A stretch of DNA of 64,000 bases. It comes from Sipunculus nudus. Lineage: Eukaryota > Annelida > Sipuncula > Golfingiida > Sipunculidae. Both the position numbers and the translations under genes were made by a program. Location: contig CM049311.1 of the NCBI GenBank assembly GCA_026874595.1, positions 41,047,676-41,111,675 of the forward strand, given 5' to 3'. Position 1 is the stretch's first letter. Every line of letters begins with the position of its first letter. Under the pieces are notes generated by a model. The model did no database searches. It saw only the letters and a program-made list of their open reading frames with translations, and had not been told where the DNA came from. Positions 37,193 to 48,150 of this stretch are shown piece by piece.

Positions 37193-38660
37193 CTAGTGTT
37201 GCGGAATCTCCGCAACAAAATTTGTGTTCGTCACGATTACGTGGCATTTGATACCGAGAACCCGTTCAATGGGCGATTTATCAAACGCAAGGTCAAAATC
37301 CTTGATCTCGTCAGCACACTTTGACTGAGGAATGGTCTCCATAACATTACGGCTGTAAGAGATGAACTTATGAGGACGCAATTTTCCTTCTGAACACGAA
37401 GCACGAGTGCTCTGTATCAAAATAATCGCGGCACTTTCAGTTTCCACTTTTTTTTAGTCCGTCATCCACATAAAAGTTTCCCTCAACAAATCTCAAGAAA
37501 TCGTTGGCAGATCTCTTTAGGCCAAAAATGGCACATCCAGGAGATGATGCAGCAGCAAAAAAGTGCATCTTTAAACGATATTCCTTGGGTTCAATGTTGC
37601 TATTGTACCACCGTTAAAAGGAAGCTTAATCTCGAAGATTATCTCTATGCTTTGAGACTACTCTAAACTGGTAGAACATCTTCTCCATATCACACATTAC
37701 TGCGATCGGTGCTTGGCGAAATCTGCAAAGCACGCAATCATTTAATCATTTAAGCCGGTTCCACTGTACCCAGCTCTGCAATCATAAACAACTCTCATCT
37801 TGCCGGACTTTCTAGGCTGATAAACCGCGTGGTGTGGTATGAACCAAACTGATTCATTTGAAGCTCCTCCATTATGGACCTCTTCGACTTTGTCACTCTG
37901 AACCATGCCTTCAACACAGTTCTTGTAGTCTTTGAGATATTTAGGATCATTCTTAAATCTGCTTCTGAGGAGATAAAAACGACGTATTGCCATCACCTTG
38001 TTATTGGGTAAGTTAGGACTGCCATTTTTTAATGGTAGTGGCATAGTGTAGTGATCATCCTCTTGCTGACTGATGCCTACCCTAAGCGTCTTTCGGAATA
38101 GTAGATCATCTTGAGAAATAAAAGTGTTCCCCTCTATCCTTTCAGAAAATTCAGATTCCGGTATTCTACTTATTTCATAGGGGGTTGCCCATTTCTCTCT
38201 TGCTGTCTGACACACAAAAAAGAACTTCACAGCGAGCATGCTGAGCTTCGGTTGATATATATATATACACATAGACGGAGACTAGCTGGCACGTGTTTGG
38301 TGAACACCTTATGGGTAGTTCCAATAGCATCTCCAGAAACTTCGATCTCTCCCATGCTGCCAACTAAGCTCCATCCGAGTTCATTTTCCACAGCACAAGG
38401 TTGGTTTTCGTCACGAGATAAACAATGTTGAGGGCCTAAAGCTTGTGGAGAGTTGAAGCCTAAGAGCAATCAAGCCTCGCAGTCCTGTAAATGATGTATT
38501 CTATGTGCAATTCCTTTCAAATGATGGCAGGCTCTGGCCGTTTCTGATGTGGGGTCGTTAGATTGATCTACTGTGATTAATTTCTCTGGTGTAGACTACA
38601 GGTAGATCGTTTTTTTTTCTTGTTGGAGTAAAATCCACGTACACCAAGTTCTTAAATTTC
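37193..38660 (-). pseudogene. Truncated BEL/Pao LTR-retrotransposon pol (protease and reverse transcriptase)
   Basis: Reading from high to low coordinates, a protease (A17, Pao-type) segment contains the LLGFNSPQALGPQ block and NELGWSLVGS (38,330-38,469). It is then broken by a short TA tract near 38,255-38,270. The reverse transcriptase follows. An open frame at 37,742-38,272 holds YTMPLPLKNGSPNLPNNK, WFIPHHAVYQPRKSGKMRVV and YSGTGLND, which are the N-terminal fingers region of BEL/Pao polymerases. Further down a frame gives NFYVDDG with the catalytic YVDD (about 37,458-37,482). Then come KLRPHKFISYS and DLAFDKSPIERVLG (37,193-37,447). RNase H, integrase and LTRs are not visible. Several frameshifts show it is inactive. 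Confidence 0.88.
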
Positions 38661-39120
38661 CTTCAAGACACAACACGGTCCCTGGCAGTCATCGCAGTTA
38701 ACTTTAGTTGAACTGGGTCTGAATGAGCTTTCGGCCTTTCACTCGTATGATCTAGTATAAATGTGGTATCTTACTAGGTGTCAAGTGAGTGATTAACATT
38801 CATTGAGAGTATTTTTGCTTGTAAGGAGCAATGTTTGCACATTTAACACTTGGTAAATAATCTGTATATTCCATTAATTACAATATTTTCACTATTATTA
38901 GTAAGTGTTGATGTTTATTGCCGTTCTTTGTTAGTCATAATGACATTCATAGCGATATTCAATAAATAAGAGTATTTCTATACTCCTATGGTCTGTGTGG
39001 CCTCTTTTCTCATTCTGTTGCCTTAGCTGGTGAATGGGATGAGGGACCCATGAACTTAAAAACGGCCTAACCCGGCTTTTTACTTGTTTGTGTTCTGGAT
39101 TTTTTTGTCTGTGTTTCATA
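38661..39120. other. No gene seen
   Basis: Upstream flank of the BEL/Pao relic. It might hold degraded gag or leader sequence, but no motif supports this. Confidence 0.3.
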
Positions 39121-39121
39121 G

Positions 39122-40335
39122 ATGATAAAGAAATATATAATCTCCATAGTTTATATCGTTTGCGCACAACTTCACATCATACCAAAATACCACCATGGCT
39201 TTGTCGGTTCCATTGGATCTTCAAGACAAATGTTAGACGTAATTTCACATCTTTTTACAAAGGAAGTTGCAATAAGAATAATATTCCTTCGGGGTGAGTA
39301 TCCAAATTTGGGTCTCCAAGGTCTGAAATCGGCTACTGACGTGAGTTTAAGCATATGGCAAGAATTAGCAGATGAACGTCAGATACTTCGGCCAAATCGG
39401 GATGTTTCAGCCATTTGACAGATGAGGAGAGTATTTTCTTTCATTCGGAGCATAGTGAGAGAAGGCATATACAGAGGTCATGGTCAGTTTAGGAGCGGGC
39501 TTATAAATTGCGAGCCAGGGTATGTTAAGTCATTGCGTTCTGTAACAGATTCAGCAGAATATCCTTGGGATCGATGGCAGCCCAGAAAGCATTTGCAAGG
39601 CTATTTGAACTATTCTGAGGAGCAGAAGGGAACCCCTTTTCATAATGTTTCGTACAGAGAACATGGAGACCATTATAATGGATGTTTTCAAGATTATAAC
39701 GTCCCACCATCTTCTGTGAAGACAGCACCAACATGAAGCAGCTGAATGCCTCAGTCCATGCTTTGTGCCTTTATATGAAGAAAAACACTAATTAGTTCCT
39801 AATTCCTAGTACAGAATATATGAGAAATCATTATGGCACATGCCCGATGAAATATACTACGAGTGCAAAGATCTATTCCCACTCAAACCGATATGCTAAG
39901 CATTCTATTAGATATAGAATTCATAGGAATCAGCATTGGCCCAACTCATCTGAATCATCTGTCCGACAACGTAGGCGACGTAGAAATTCTTCCAGCTCTT
40001 CTAGCTCTAGTTCTTCAAGTTCTGGTAGACTTGATGGAATTCCTCTACATCTGGTCCCGGACGCCACTACAGTCCAACAAGTTCATCAAAGAGTGCAAGT
40101 TCTAATAATTATAATAGACGACAAGGGCGTCGGCATTCTTCATAAAACGCCGGAAGATTTTGTTACATATCAAAATTCAGGGAGCTGGAAGGATAATATA
40201 CATTGAGTTTCAACAAATGAGTGAGGAGATGTACATGCAGTTATCTCTGGAATTACAAGGAGAGAAGGACAAAGTTGTTGTTTTCATGCAATAGCGCTCC
40301 GCATTGAAGGAACATGTTCGCATGTAAGTGGCGGT
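39122..40335 (+). pseudogene. Broken coding-like segment left of the Polinton
   Basis: Frames at 39,122-39,418, 39,422-39,736 and 39,820-40,206 follow one another on the plus strand with frame changes. The last contains an Arg-rich stretch (RQRRRRR), a run of serines (40,000 region) and then a mixed tail. I do not recognise a family. It could be part of a retroelement gag-like protein or a host pseudogene. The Polinton boundary follows directly, and a coiled-coil-like coding segment resumes beyond its other end at 63.1 kb. One interrupted locus is therefore possible, but this is inference. Confidence 0.3.
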
Positions 40336-41095
40336 AGTACAATAACTACTAACTCATAAAACGGTGTGAAATAACTCATAAAAATGATGAAAAAAAACTC
40401 ATAAAATTATTATGTGAAAAAAAACTCATAAAAGTCATGCGCACTAACTCGTAAAATGATTATGTGCAATTCTTCACAAGACGGCGCAATAATTGACATA
40501 ACCTGAATTTTCACCGCGACCCCACTGTTCATTGGCGGTGGGCGGCACCGCCGGTTTGCCGTAAGATACCAGGACTACTAGTCCTGGTGATCTTTAACGG
40601 GAGGCTGGGCTATCTACCGCTAACCGGATATTAAGGCACTAGAGGTCTCGCTGCCAAGTGCCCACTGGGGAGACTTGGCGAGAACTAAAGTACCTCCTGG
40701 GACTCTTCGGTATTTATGCTCAGAGCAGGGATGACTCAGCAGGAATGACTCAGCAAAAAACTAAAGCACCCACTGGGGAGGACTCCTCTTATGACTAAAG
40801 CACCCTTGGGAGACCTAGCAAAAGCTTAGGCACCCACCACTGGGACTCATCTAGGGACAGAAGCACCCCTCGGGACTGACGAGAACTTAAGTACCCACCG
40901 GGGGCCTGTGTAAAAACTAAAGCACCCATTGGGGAGTTTGCGAGAACTAAAGCACCCTGGGGACACAGCGAGAACTAAAGCACCCCACCACTTGGACTTT
41001 TCGGGAACCAAAGCAATCCATTGGGGGACTGTGTAAAAACTAAAGCACCCTTCTGGGAAGTGGCAGAAACCAAATCACCCCAACTGGCGGAATTA
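40336..41095. repeat. Left terminal inverted repeat of the Polinton
   Basis: The first 60 bp are AACTCATAAAA-type short repeats. From about 40,650 onward there are some ten 35-45 bp units with the core AACTAAAGCACCC, followed by (A)CTGGGGA and a linker such as CTTGGCGAGAACT or CTGTGTAAAAACT. Relative to the right end, this copy has about 220 extra bases at 40,400-40,620. The extra bases contain a GC-rich GGCGGTGGGCGGCACCGCCGG hairpin-like stretch and CAGGACTACTAGTCCTG. Confidence 0.92.
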
Positions 41096-42309
41096 GCCAA
41101 TCAGCATTTCCCGGAAGTCAAATACAAAATTCCCAGTCTAGCAAATTCCAGAAGTTTTACACACAAAAATATGTATACACCATACCGGAAGTATTTTACA
41201 AAAATTCAAGAACACAGTAAATAAGAAATATGTGCAGTTTTTTTTATATATACAAAGTTTTTTTGTATATAACGTTTTTTACTTGTTTCAATAAAAAAAA
41301 ATGTTGTTAGAATAAAAATGTTCAAACAAATTGTTTTTCTTTAAAATATCTTAAATACATTATTTTAATGTAAAATAGAATTTGTTTTTGTAATATTTTC
41401 ATTGTTTTTGTTCTCAGGAAGTGAAAAAGTAAGATATTTAAGATTACTGAGAGTAATTGACAAAAAAATTAAATCTTACCGGACGTCATTGACAAAAAGT
41501 AATGTAACGTTTTTAACAACACTTTTGTATGAATTAAATTAAAATGTTTTTAACAACCTTTTTGTATGAATTATACAAAATATACCTTTTTAAACATGTT
41601 TTCACGAAACATTTTTTGGTTTTGGGATTTTATTTTGATCTGTGATAAACGACACAGAAGTCATTGACAAAAATTAATGAATCGTTTTTAACGTTTTTGT
41701 ATGAATTAAATAAAATAAAACGTTTTTAAAATGTTTTAACAGCCTTTTTGTATGAATTATACAAAATATACCTTTTTTAACTTGTTTTTACAAAACATTT
41801 TTTGTCTTAATAAGGTGAGTTGTGGGATTTTCTTTTGATCTGTGATAAACGACACAGAAGTCATTGACAAAAAATAATGAAATTTTTAAACGTTTTTGTG
41901 TAAATTAATTAAAATAAAACTTTTTAAATGTTTATACAACATTTTTTGTATAAATTAAATAAAATGAAACTCTTTAACAAGGTTTTTGTTTGAATTAAAA
42001 AAAATAAAACTTTTTTAACTTTTCTTAATGAATTTAATTAATGAAGTTTTAAAAAACATTTTTTGTCTCAATCGAGTAAGTTGAAGTATGTTCTTTTTAT
42101 AGGTGCTAAAATAGTGAAAACGTCAAAACGTTAAATGACAAAAAATAAAACCTTACCAGACGTAATTGACAAAATATAATTAAATGTTTTTAAAAACGTT
42201 TTAAACAAAATAAAACTTTTTTTAAACTTTGTGAATTAAATAACATAATACTTTTTGTATTTATTAAATAAAATAAAACATTTTTAAAATGTTTATAACA
42301 ACTTTTCCA
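41096..42309. other. AT-rich zone between left inverted repeat and polymerase
   Basis: About 1.2 kb, very AT-rich. It contains diverged copies of a block with 'gacaaaaa.taatgaa..gtttttaacgtttttgta.gaatta' (about 41,500, 41,670, 41,860 and 42,160) and of 'tgggattttatttttgatctgtgataaacgacacagaag' (41,622 and 41,822). No gene is supported. The repeated pattern suggests a degraded tandem unit of about 200 bp. Confidence 0.65.
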
Positions 42310-43180
42310 GCCATGGCCGCGTCACGAGCTAACAAGTTAATAGAAAAAAAAGCCAGTCGGACGTCAAGAGGTTCAAGAAGAAAGGAATAGTGGTTCAAGT
42401 TCAACCGGATCTAGAGAAGCTAAAAAAGAAGAAAACATATGAAGCGTTATATTGTATATTTCGATGAATGGAAAGAAAGTTTAAGTGTAGAATATTTTTC
42501 TCAAGTTAATACGATATCACCCGGCCTACAAAACAAAACAGTCAATACAAAATGGTTAGGCAAAGAAGATTAATCATTAGAATACATTATGAAGCAAGTG
42601 GAGAAAACCTTACAATGAAAATTTCCAAATTACCCCAGAATTTGAGATGGAATTGAAGACGGTGGAGATACCTGAGCCGGTCGGAGGTCCCTGCAAACAA
42701 ATCTGGCAAAGCCAACCCGCGCACTTATTTGGATCCTAGGAAAACATATCATGTAAACAAAGGGAAAGATTGTTTCATTGCTGCTTGTATATTGATGAAA
42801 AAAGAAGCTGAAATCACCCGTTCCCGAGAGGCTATCAGTGAGAAACGGATCAGTGAATTGTTTCCTGACAAGCATATATTAGTATTTCATGGTCGTCAGA
42901 GAATCCTACCAAAATATTTCACTAAAGATGGGCATGCATGGAGAATTTAAAAAATAAAAAATCATTTATAAATAAACAATGATTTTTGTTTGGCATGTTT
43001 CAAATCTATTAAGAAAACAAATGCAACAGTGTGTAGGCGTGTGTGAATGTGCGGTGTATCACCTGCGTGTAAATTCAATGAAGAAAAAAAAATAATGCAT
43101 TACAACGAAAAGTTTTAAAAAACATAAAAATCCCATCCAGGAGAAACCGAGCACATGTGTACAAATACAAATCTGTAAAG
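42310..43180 (+). pseudogene. Family B DNA polymerase, N-terminal part (Polinton)
   Basis: This is the start of the protein-primed DNA polymerase that would replicate the element. An ATG at 42,313 opens a short basic frame, and a second ATG at 42,438 opens MKRYIVYFDEWKESLSVEYF. The frame at 42,729-42,950 holds a block with K-D-C-F-I-A-A-C, then LFPDKHILVFHG and KYFTKDGHAWRI. It resembles the N-terminal region of Polinton and adintovirus polymerases, which precedes the exonuclease domain. Downstream, up to 43,180, cysteine codons in changing frames (for example near 43,030-43,080) may be the remains of the zinc-binding stretch usual there. At least three frameshifts are needed. The assignment rests partly on the better conserved segments that follow. 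Confidence 0.65.
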
Positions 43181-44249
43181 AATGCGGATGAATTATATTC
43201 GATTCCGAACATTAATGCGGTATTTACAGATGCAATATTTATTACACGAATGTCGCGGTGAGTACAGCTCACGCGTGTTACATGAAACCTTTGAATTCAA
43301 ATTACTTGGAATCAAAACTTCCACGCCAGTACTTGTTCTGAGATACGGATGCAATGCAATCCCCACCGAATGAAAAAGGGGTTTCAGTGAACACGGTCAA
43401 CACGATGGTAGTGCATTACTTGTGTGATCATTGCAAAAAAAAATAAAAATAGAAGACGTGCTCCGTGGGGATTCACAAAATTGTAAATTTCAGTTTACAG
43501 ATGTTAATTTGTTTTTTGATTTGATGTACCACAATAAGCGGCATTGGTCAGAGAAAACCACCATATGTTTTACCTATAATTTCAGTTGGTACGACGGTGG
43601 TTTCTTGCAACAATATCTGATTTCAAAAGCAATTGCGGCCGATTACATCATTGCAGGTTATCACCAGAGCGCGAAAGGGTGTAATTTGAAGATTCATTGA
43701 ATTTGATTCCCATCGCTTTAGCGAAATTTCCCAAAGCATTTGGTTTGACGGAATTAAAGAAAGGTTACTACCCGTACTTGCTCAATATATTGGAATTACG
43801 AAGGTCCGATGCCTGAGAAATGGTTTTTCAAACAAAACGGAAATGCGCAATTCGACCAGTGTTACGAAGATAAAGTCAAATCGGGTTACATTTGGAGCCA
43901 TCAGCAAGAATTGTTTGAATATTGCCACAGCAACGTGGAATTGTTGAAACAAGGGTGTTTGAAATTTTGTGAAAATTATTATTTGAAAACCGGGTTTGAT
44001 TTATTTTTACACACGTCCACACTCCCTTCGGCTTGCATGTTTGATTACCGGTTAAATCATTAAGCATCCGATCAAATCGTCATGATCCCATCTATCGGCC
44101 AAAGCAAACCAATGGATGGATGAATTGCAGGTGTACACGCCGTACCAAACGCGGGCAAGATAGTTGGATCGCAAAAGAATGTCAGATTCAAGTTGATGGC
44201 GGGAAATACGTGGCCGTAGTTGGCTACTGCCCTGTCCCTGCACCGTATA
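43181..44249 (+). pseudogene. Family B DNA polymerase, exonuclease part (Polinton)
   Basis: This is the 3'-5' exonuclease region of the polymerase. 43,182-43,376 is one open piece. At 43,480-43,630 comes a block with FVDLMYHNK-like text and YNFSWYDGGFLQQYL, the exonuclease II-type motif of the family. The block at 43,700-43,790 carries ALAKFPKAFGLTELKKGYYP in a different frame. At 43,809-44,040 the block with EYCHSNVELLKQGCLKFCEN matches the exonuclease III region, followed by TSTLPSACM. The segment continues to 44,249 in shifted frames and is then cut by a transposon. Expected residues are visible but the gene cannot encode a working enzyme. The family call is secure and the exact boundaries are approximate. 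Confidence 0.9.
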
Positions 44250-46152
44250 CACTGGAAACATAGGTTCGTCAAGCGGTTAGTCAAAATCTCGGTCGTCTAA
44301 GCTGTTCGTCATTAGAGGCAGGTATGACGAACTTGAAGAACTGAAGAGACTTGACGAACAGAGTTAGTCGGTGGGGCTACTTTGACCTTTGCGCTCGGGT
44401 CGCCACTGAAGCGCGCCAACTTTCTTTGTCTGGACTACCACCCACTGTGCTGTCCAGCCACGCGGTGTTTACTGTCACAGCCCTGCTTCAAAAAGACCAA
44501 CAAATCTGTTTCGAAAGCGGAAATAAAGCTGTGTTCTCCTGATTTTGTGAGTATATCATATGTTGTTGTGGATATCATTGCATGAGTTTTAATGTTTTTC
44601 CTCTCAACTGTAAAAATCGTCTAAATAAGCAACATTTTCTTAGTCCAGCATGTCGATATCCTCTCAATATCGCTCAGATGGCACATAAGATGTATATTAT
44701 GCACTTAAAGTATATTATATACGTATAAATTCTTTCAATGTTCCCAAAAATTATTACCAAAACTTTGAATCATACATAGTAGATTTCTTTACAGATTCCG
44801 GAGTTTTTACCATACTGCTACAGGAACACAGCATCATCTTGGAGAAAAATATATAAGGTAAGTCATCAAGTATGAAGAATGGAATATACCTAGATTTTTA
44901 TTTTAACTACTGGCAGACATCAGTGTGATTAACTGAGAACTTCTTTTTATTTCCAGGTTAAATATGGTCAACAAAGGAGAAACATCTGAAGCCTTATAAC
45001 AATATATATTAACTTAAAGATCAGTTTTGTCTCAATGTTATATATAGGATAATTAATATTTTTATTTAAACACCCACTAAAACACATTTACACAAAGAAT
45101 CTGCAACTTCAAGTTTAATCTTCAAACTGATTCTTAATTGTACATACATATAAAAACATTATTATCATTATTATTATTACTATTATAATTTTTATTATTA
45201 TTATTATTAATATTATTATTCACTCTTTAGAATATTCATTAACGCAAAACATATTAATATATATATATTCCCTTTCATTCTTTTCAGGTTCAGAAAAGAG
45301 GGTGCAGAAGAGACTGAAGTGCACACCAAGTATAAAGGTGATATTCACAAGGCTGAGAGTTTCAGGATCATCATGGATGAGGAGCAGGTTGCAGAGTGTG
45401 CAGAAAGCAGCAGTGCACTTGTCCATTGCATTTACAATATAGAATACATGAATGACAATCACATAGATAAATATTACTGTCAGATAGATATGCGACTTCA
45501 TTTGAGACTTAGATTTTATGGATTGAAAAAAATGTGTGTATGTGTGTGTAATGTTTCACAGATGTATGCATTTAAAATATATACTGTATATAAATATATA
45601 CTGTATATAAATATACTTTTTTGCATTTAAGCAAATGAAAGGTGACAGGTCCAGTCTTCTTTTGTTGTATATTATTTTATTTTTTTTCAACTTCTTCAGG
45701 TGATTGTGTAACCTATAGGCCAGATTTACTCCATATTTGAAATTTGGGATAGAAGTAATTGTTTTGAATGTTGTATCTTTAATTTGAACTTCTTAATAAA
45801 TATTTAAAATTTACTCTGTTTGAATGGCATTTTTCATCTTTAATATAAATCAGCGACACAGTTTTAACTCCCTGCAGTTCCTTCAACATCTTGCGTTGGT
45901 GGTTCCAGAGGATCAGGACCCCACAACCTACCCATCACCCCTCCCCCTTAATCTTTTAGAACCCCACAACCTCTTTAGGGGTATATATCGATATTTTGGA
46001 CCCCCCCCCCCCTCCCATTCCGGGACTTTTGACCAACATCTTCGTCCAGCTGACTAAGAGCGTTCGTCAGTTTGACTAACCCCCTACTCGCTGGAAACCC
46101 CATGGCTGGACTAACCTAAGTAAGTCACCATGACTAACTTATGTTTTCAGTG
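44250..46152. mobile_element. 1.9-kb TA-inserting transposon inside the polymerase gene
   Basis: The ends are inverted: the left begins CACTGGAAACATAGGTTCGT and the right, reverse-complemented, begins CACTGAAAACATAAGTTAGT. They match at about 19 of 22 positions. Both are flanked by TA (44,248-44,249 and 46,153-46,154), the target duplication of Tc1/mariner-type elements. The polymerase reading resumes exactly after the right TA. The subterminal regions carry several GTT(A/C)GTC motifs. I see no DDE transposase, so it is probably non-autonomous. The interior holds possible exons with good splice sites: AG acceptors before 44,796, 44,957 and 45,288, GT donors near 44,547 and 44,862, and an AATAAA near 45,795. 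Confidence 0.85.
45165..45222. repeat. (ATT)n-type microsatellite
   Basis: Imperfect run of ATT and TTA triplets within the transposon inserted in the polymerase gene. Confidence 0.85.
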
Positions 46153-46872
46153 TATGAATTTAACGGGTGTATTTGGTAAGGATGCCCTGTATGCACGGGC
46201 CCTGAAGGTACGATGCCGAATTCCAACTTGCCTAATCGCCAAGCGTACGCTCACCAAAGAACAAAAGAATCGGAAAAGCGTAAAAGCGGTTATTTGGTGG
46301 AAGCCGTACAAACAGCGTGGTGATCGCCGCCTTCACAACCTGTTATGGGCGTATGGAACTGTACAAGATTAAAAATTTTTACTGCAATGAGTGTTGTATT
46401 TTGATACCGATTCAGTGATCTTTTATCCAGGCCCCAATGACCCGGCGTTACCGACGGGGTCTTTGATTTGGGAATAGACAGATGGATTGGACGGTGGAAA
46501 GATTGTAGAATTTGTGAGTGGAGGGCCAAAGAATTACGAGTATTTGGGAGAAGATCGGAACGGGAAGAAAATTGTATGTAAAAATACCCCGAGGGTTGAA
46601 GGGAGGTTAGATTTTCATGATTTGAAGAATCTGGTAGATGCTATGTTAAAGGGTGAGGTACAAACCTCTATGAATGTACCTATGAATTCCATGTGTTACG
46701 AGATATGCAAGGCAATATCAGATCCATGCAAATGGATAAAATGTATACGGCTGTGTATGACAAACGCCGGTTATGTTGTGACGGTGATCACCTTGACATG
46801 TACACTGCGTTTCCTTATGGTTTTAAAATGAAGTTTGTGTGTATAAATATCTGTGTTGTTATTGATTTTTAA
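46153..46872 (+). pseudogene. Family B DNA polymerase, C-terminal part (Polinton)
   Basis: The polymerase resumes after the transposon with the conserved block around 46,155-46,185 and a short following stretch. It then jumps abruptly near 46,310 to VVIAAFTTCYGRMELYK (from 46,318), a palm segment that normally lies far downstream. Palm motifs A and B between them are missing, so an internal deletion has removed several hundred bases. Motif C is intact as YFDTDS at 46,397-46,414. EFVSGGPKNYEYLGEDRNGK follows (46,511-46,570), and a C-terminal YDKRRL-like and TAFPYGFKMK end. The in-frame stop is TAA at 46,870-46,872, seven bases before the ATPase ATG. Without motifs A and B it cannot polymerise DNA. 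Confidence 0.92.
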
Positions 46873-46878
46873 CAAAAG

Positions 46879-47440
46879 ATGTGGTACAAATTCCATCATT
46901 CGTTTACCTTGTTGATTGCCGGACCGACCTCGTCCGCGAAAACAGTGTTGGTGTGCAAGTTTATCAAGCATATGACAGAAACGATTAATCTTGTGCCTGA
47001 ACGAGTGCTGTGGTGTTATGCCAAACTTAAACCCATTTTTGCCGAGTTAAAACAAAAGTTAAAAGATAAAATATTATTTAGGACGGGTTACCTCCGAGAA
47101 ATGTTAAAGCCGGGACATTATTAGTCATCGATGATTTGATGCGCGAAAGCGGTGAGGAAACAGTGAAAACATAACATATCTATTTTTTTATCGCTCAAAA
47201 TCTATTTAATTAGAAAAAATAACAACGGGACATTTCATTAAATTTTCATCACATGGTGTCAATGAAAATCCCGCGGGACCGTTTTCAATTCGAATCGATA
47301 GCCAGTCAAGTCTACCTGACCAAAGCTAAAGAATTACGTCACATTTAAAAAGATGCTACAAAAGAACCGCACGGGTATTTATTATTGGTTTTCACCCAGA
47401 TGTGCCCGGACAAGTACCGGTTAAGAACGAAAATAAAGTA
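46879..47440 (+). pseudogene. FtsK/HerA-type genome-packaging ATPase (Polinton)
   Basis: This family pumps DNA into the capsid of Polintons and related viruses. The frame starts at ATG 46,879, right after the polymerase stop. Residues 15-22 form the Walker A motif GPTSSAKT (from 46,921). The glycine usually found before KT is alanine here. The Walker B motif LVIDDLM lies at 47,121-47,141 in a shifted frame. Later frame pieces show a QNLFN-like segment (near 47,195), a PRDRFQFESIA block (47,275-47,305), KAKELRHI (47,325-47,350) and DATKEPHGYLLL (47,352-47,386). PDKYRLRTKI closes the conserved region (47,408-47,437). At least three frameshifts and the altered P-loop make it inactive. Identification is firm. 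Confidence 0.92.
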
Positions 47441-48150
47441 TGAAAATCCCTATTGGAAGGGCGTATGCAGACCAGCAATGATGCGGGGAGACCGATTATT
47501 CTAGACGCGGATACATCTCAAATAGGGATCGATTGGTTCAATGCGTCTAAAACTGTTGACCGACGGATTGTCGTCAATACTTTAATGTTGTTCTACTTTC
47601 ATTTTCCTTGACATTTATGGTATTCCTCATTACTCAATCAACCTATAGAAGCTAGATACGCGCCGTTGTTTACGAAAAGATGGGGAATAAAGATCTGCGT
47701 CACAAAACGTATTATGGCCGTTACAATTTAAACTGGAAACATTACCGGGCCTACCATTAAACGGATCAACGGAAAAACTTATATGCGCGTGGATATTCCG
47801 TTACCCATTGAAGAATTAATGTTAAAGGATATATCACATATAGCAAACTTATCACGTGTTTAACGAGAGCCCCAACCTCCAGCAAATATCTGGATATAGG
47901 GAAATCCAAATGGTACCATTAATTTTTTATTTATATGGAAACAGGTAAAATATTTTATGAAGAATTTATGCATGAATTAACAGAAAAAGAAATGTTAAAA
48001 AAAACCCAGTTCAGTGGAAATAAAAATTAAGAAGTTTTTAATCCGCCCTGAGCCGACTAACCGTACTAAAATAACGAAATACGGTTGGGCTATGATAATA
48101 AAAAAAAACATGTGATGATGAAAGTGATTAATAAAGTACGATTAGCCATA
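47441..48150 (+). pseudogene. Unknown Polinton gene remnant
   Basis: Downstream of the ATPase, plus-strand frame pieces read PIILDADTSQIGIDWFNASK (about 47,503-47,562), a short piece with ARYAPLFTKRWG (47,654-47,690) and TYMRVDIPLPIEELMLKDIS (about 47,779-47,838). Codon use resembles that of its neighbours. I do not recognise a family. The position next to the ATPase suggests a virion or accessory protein. Frameshifts are frequent. Confidence 0.45.
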
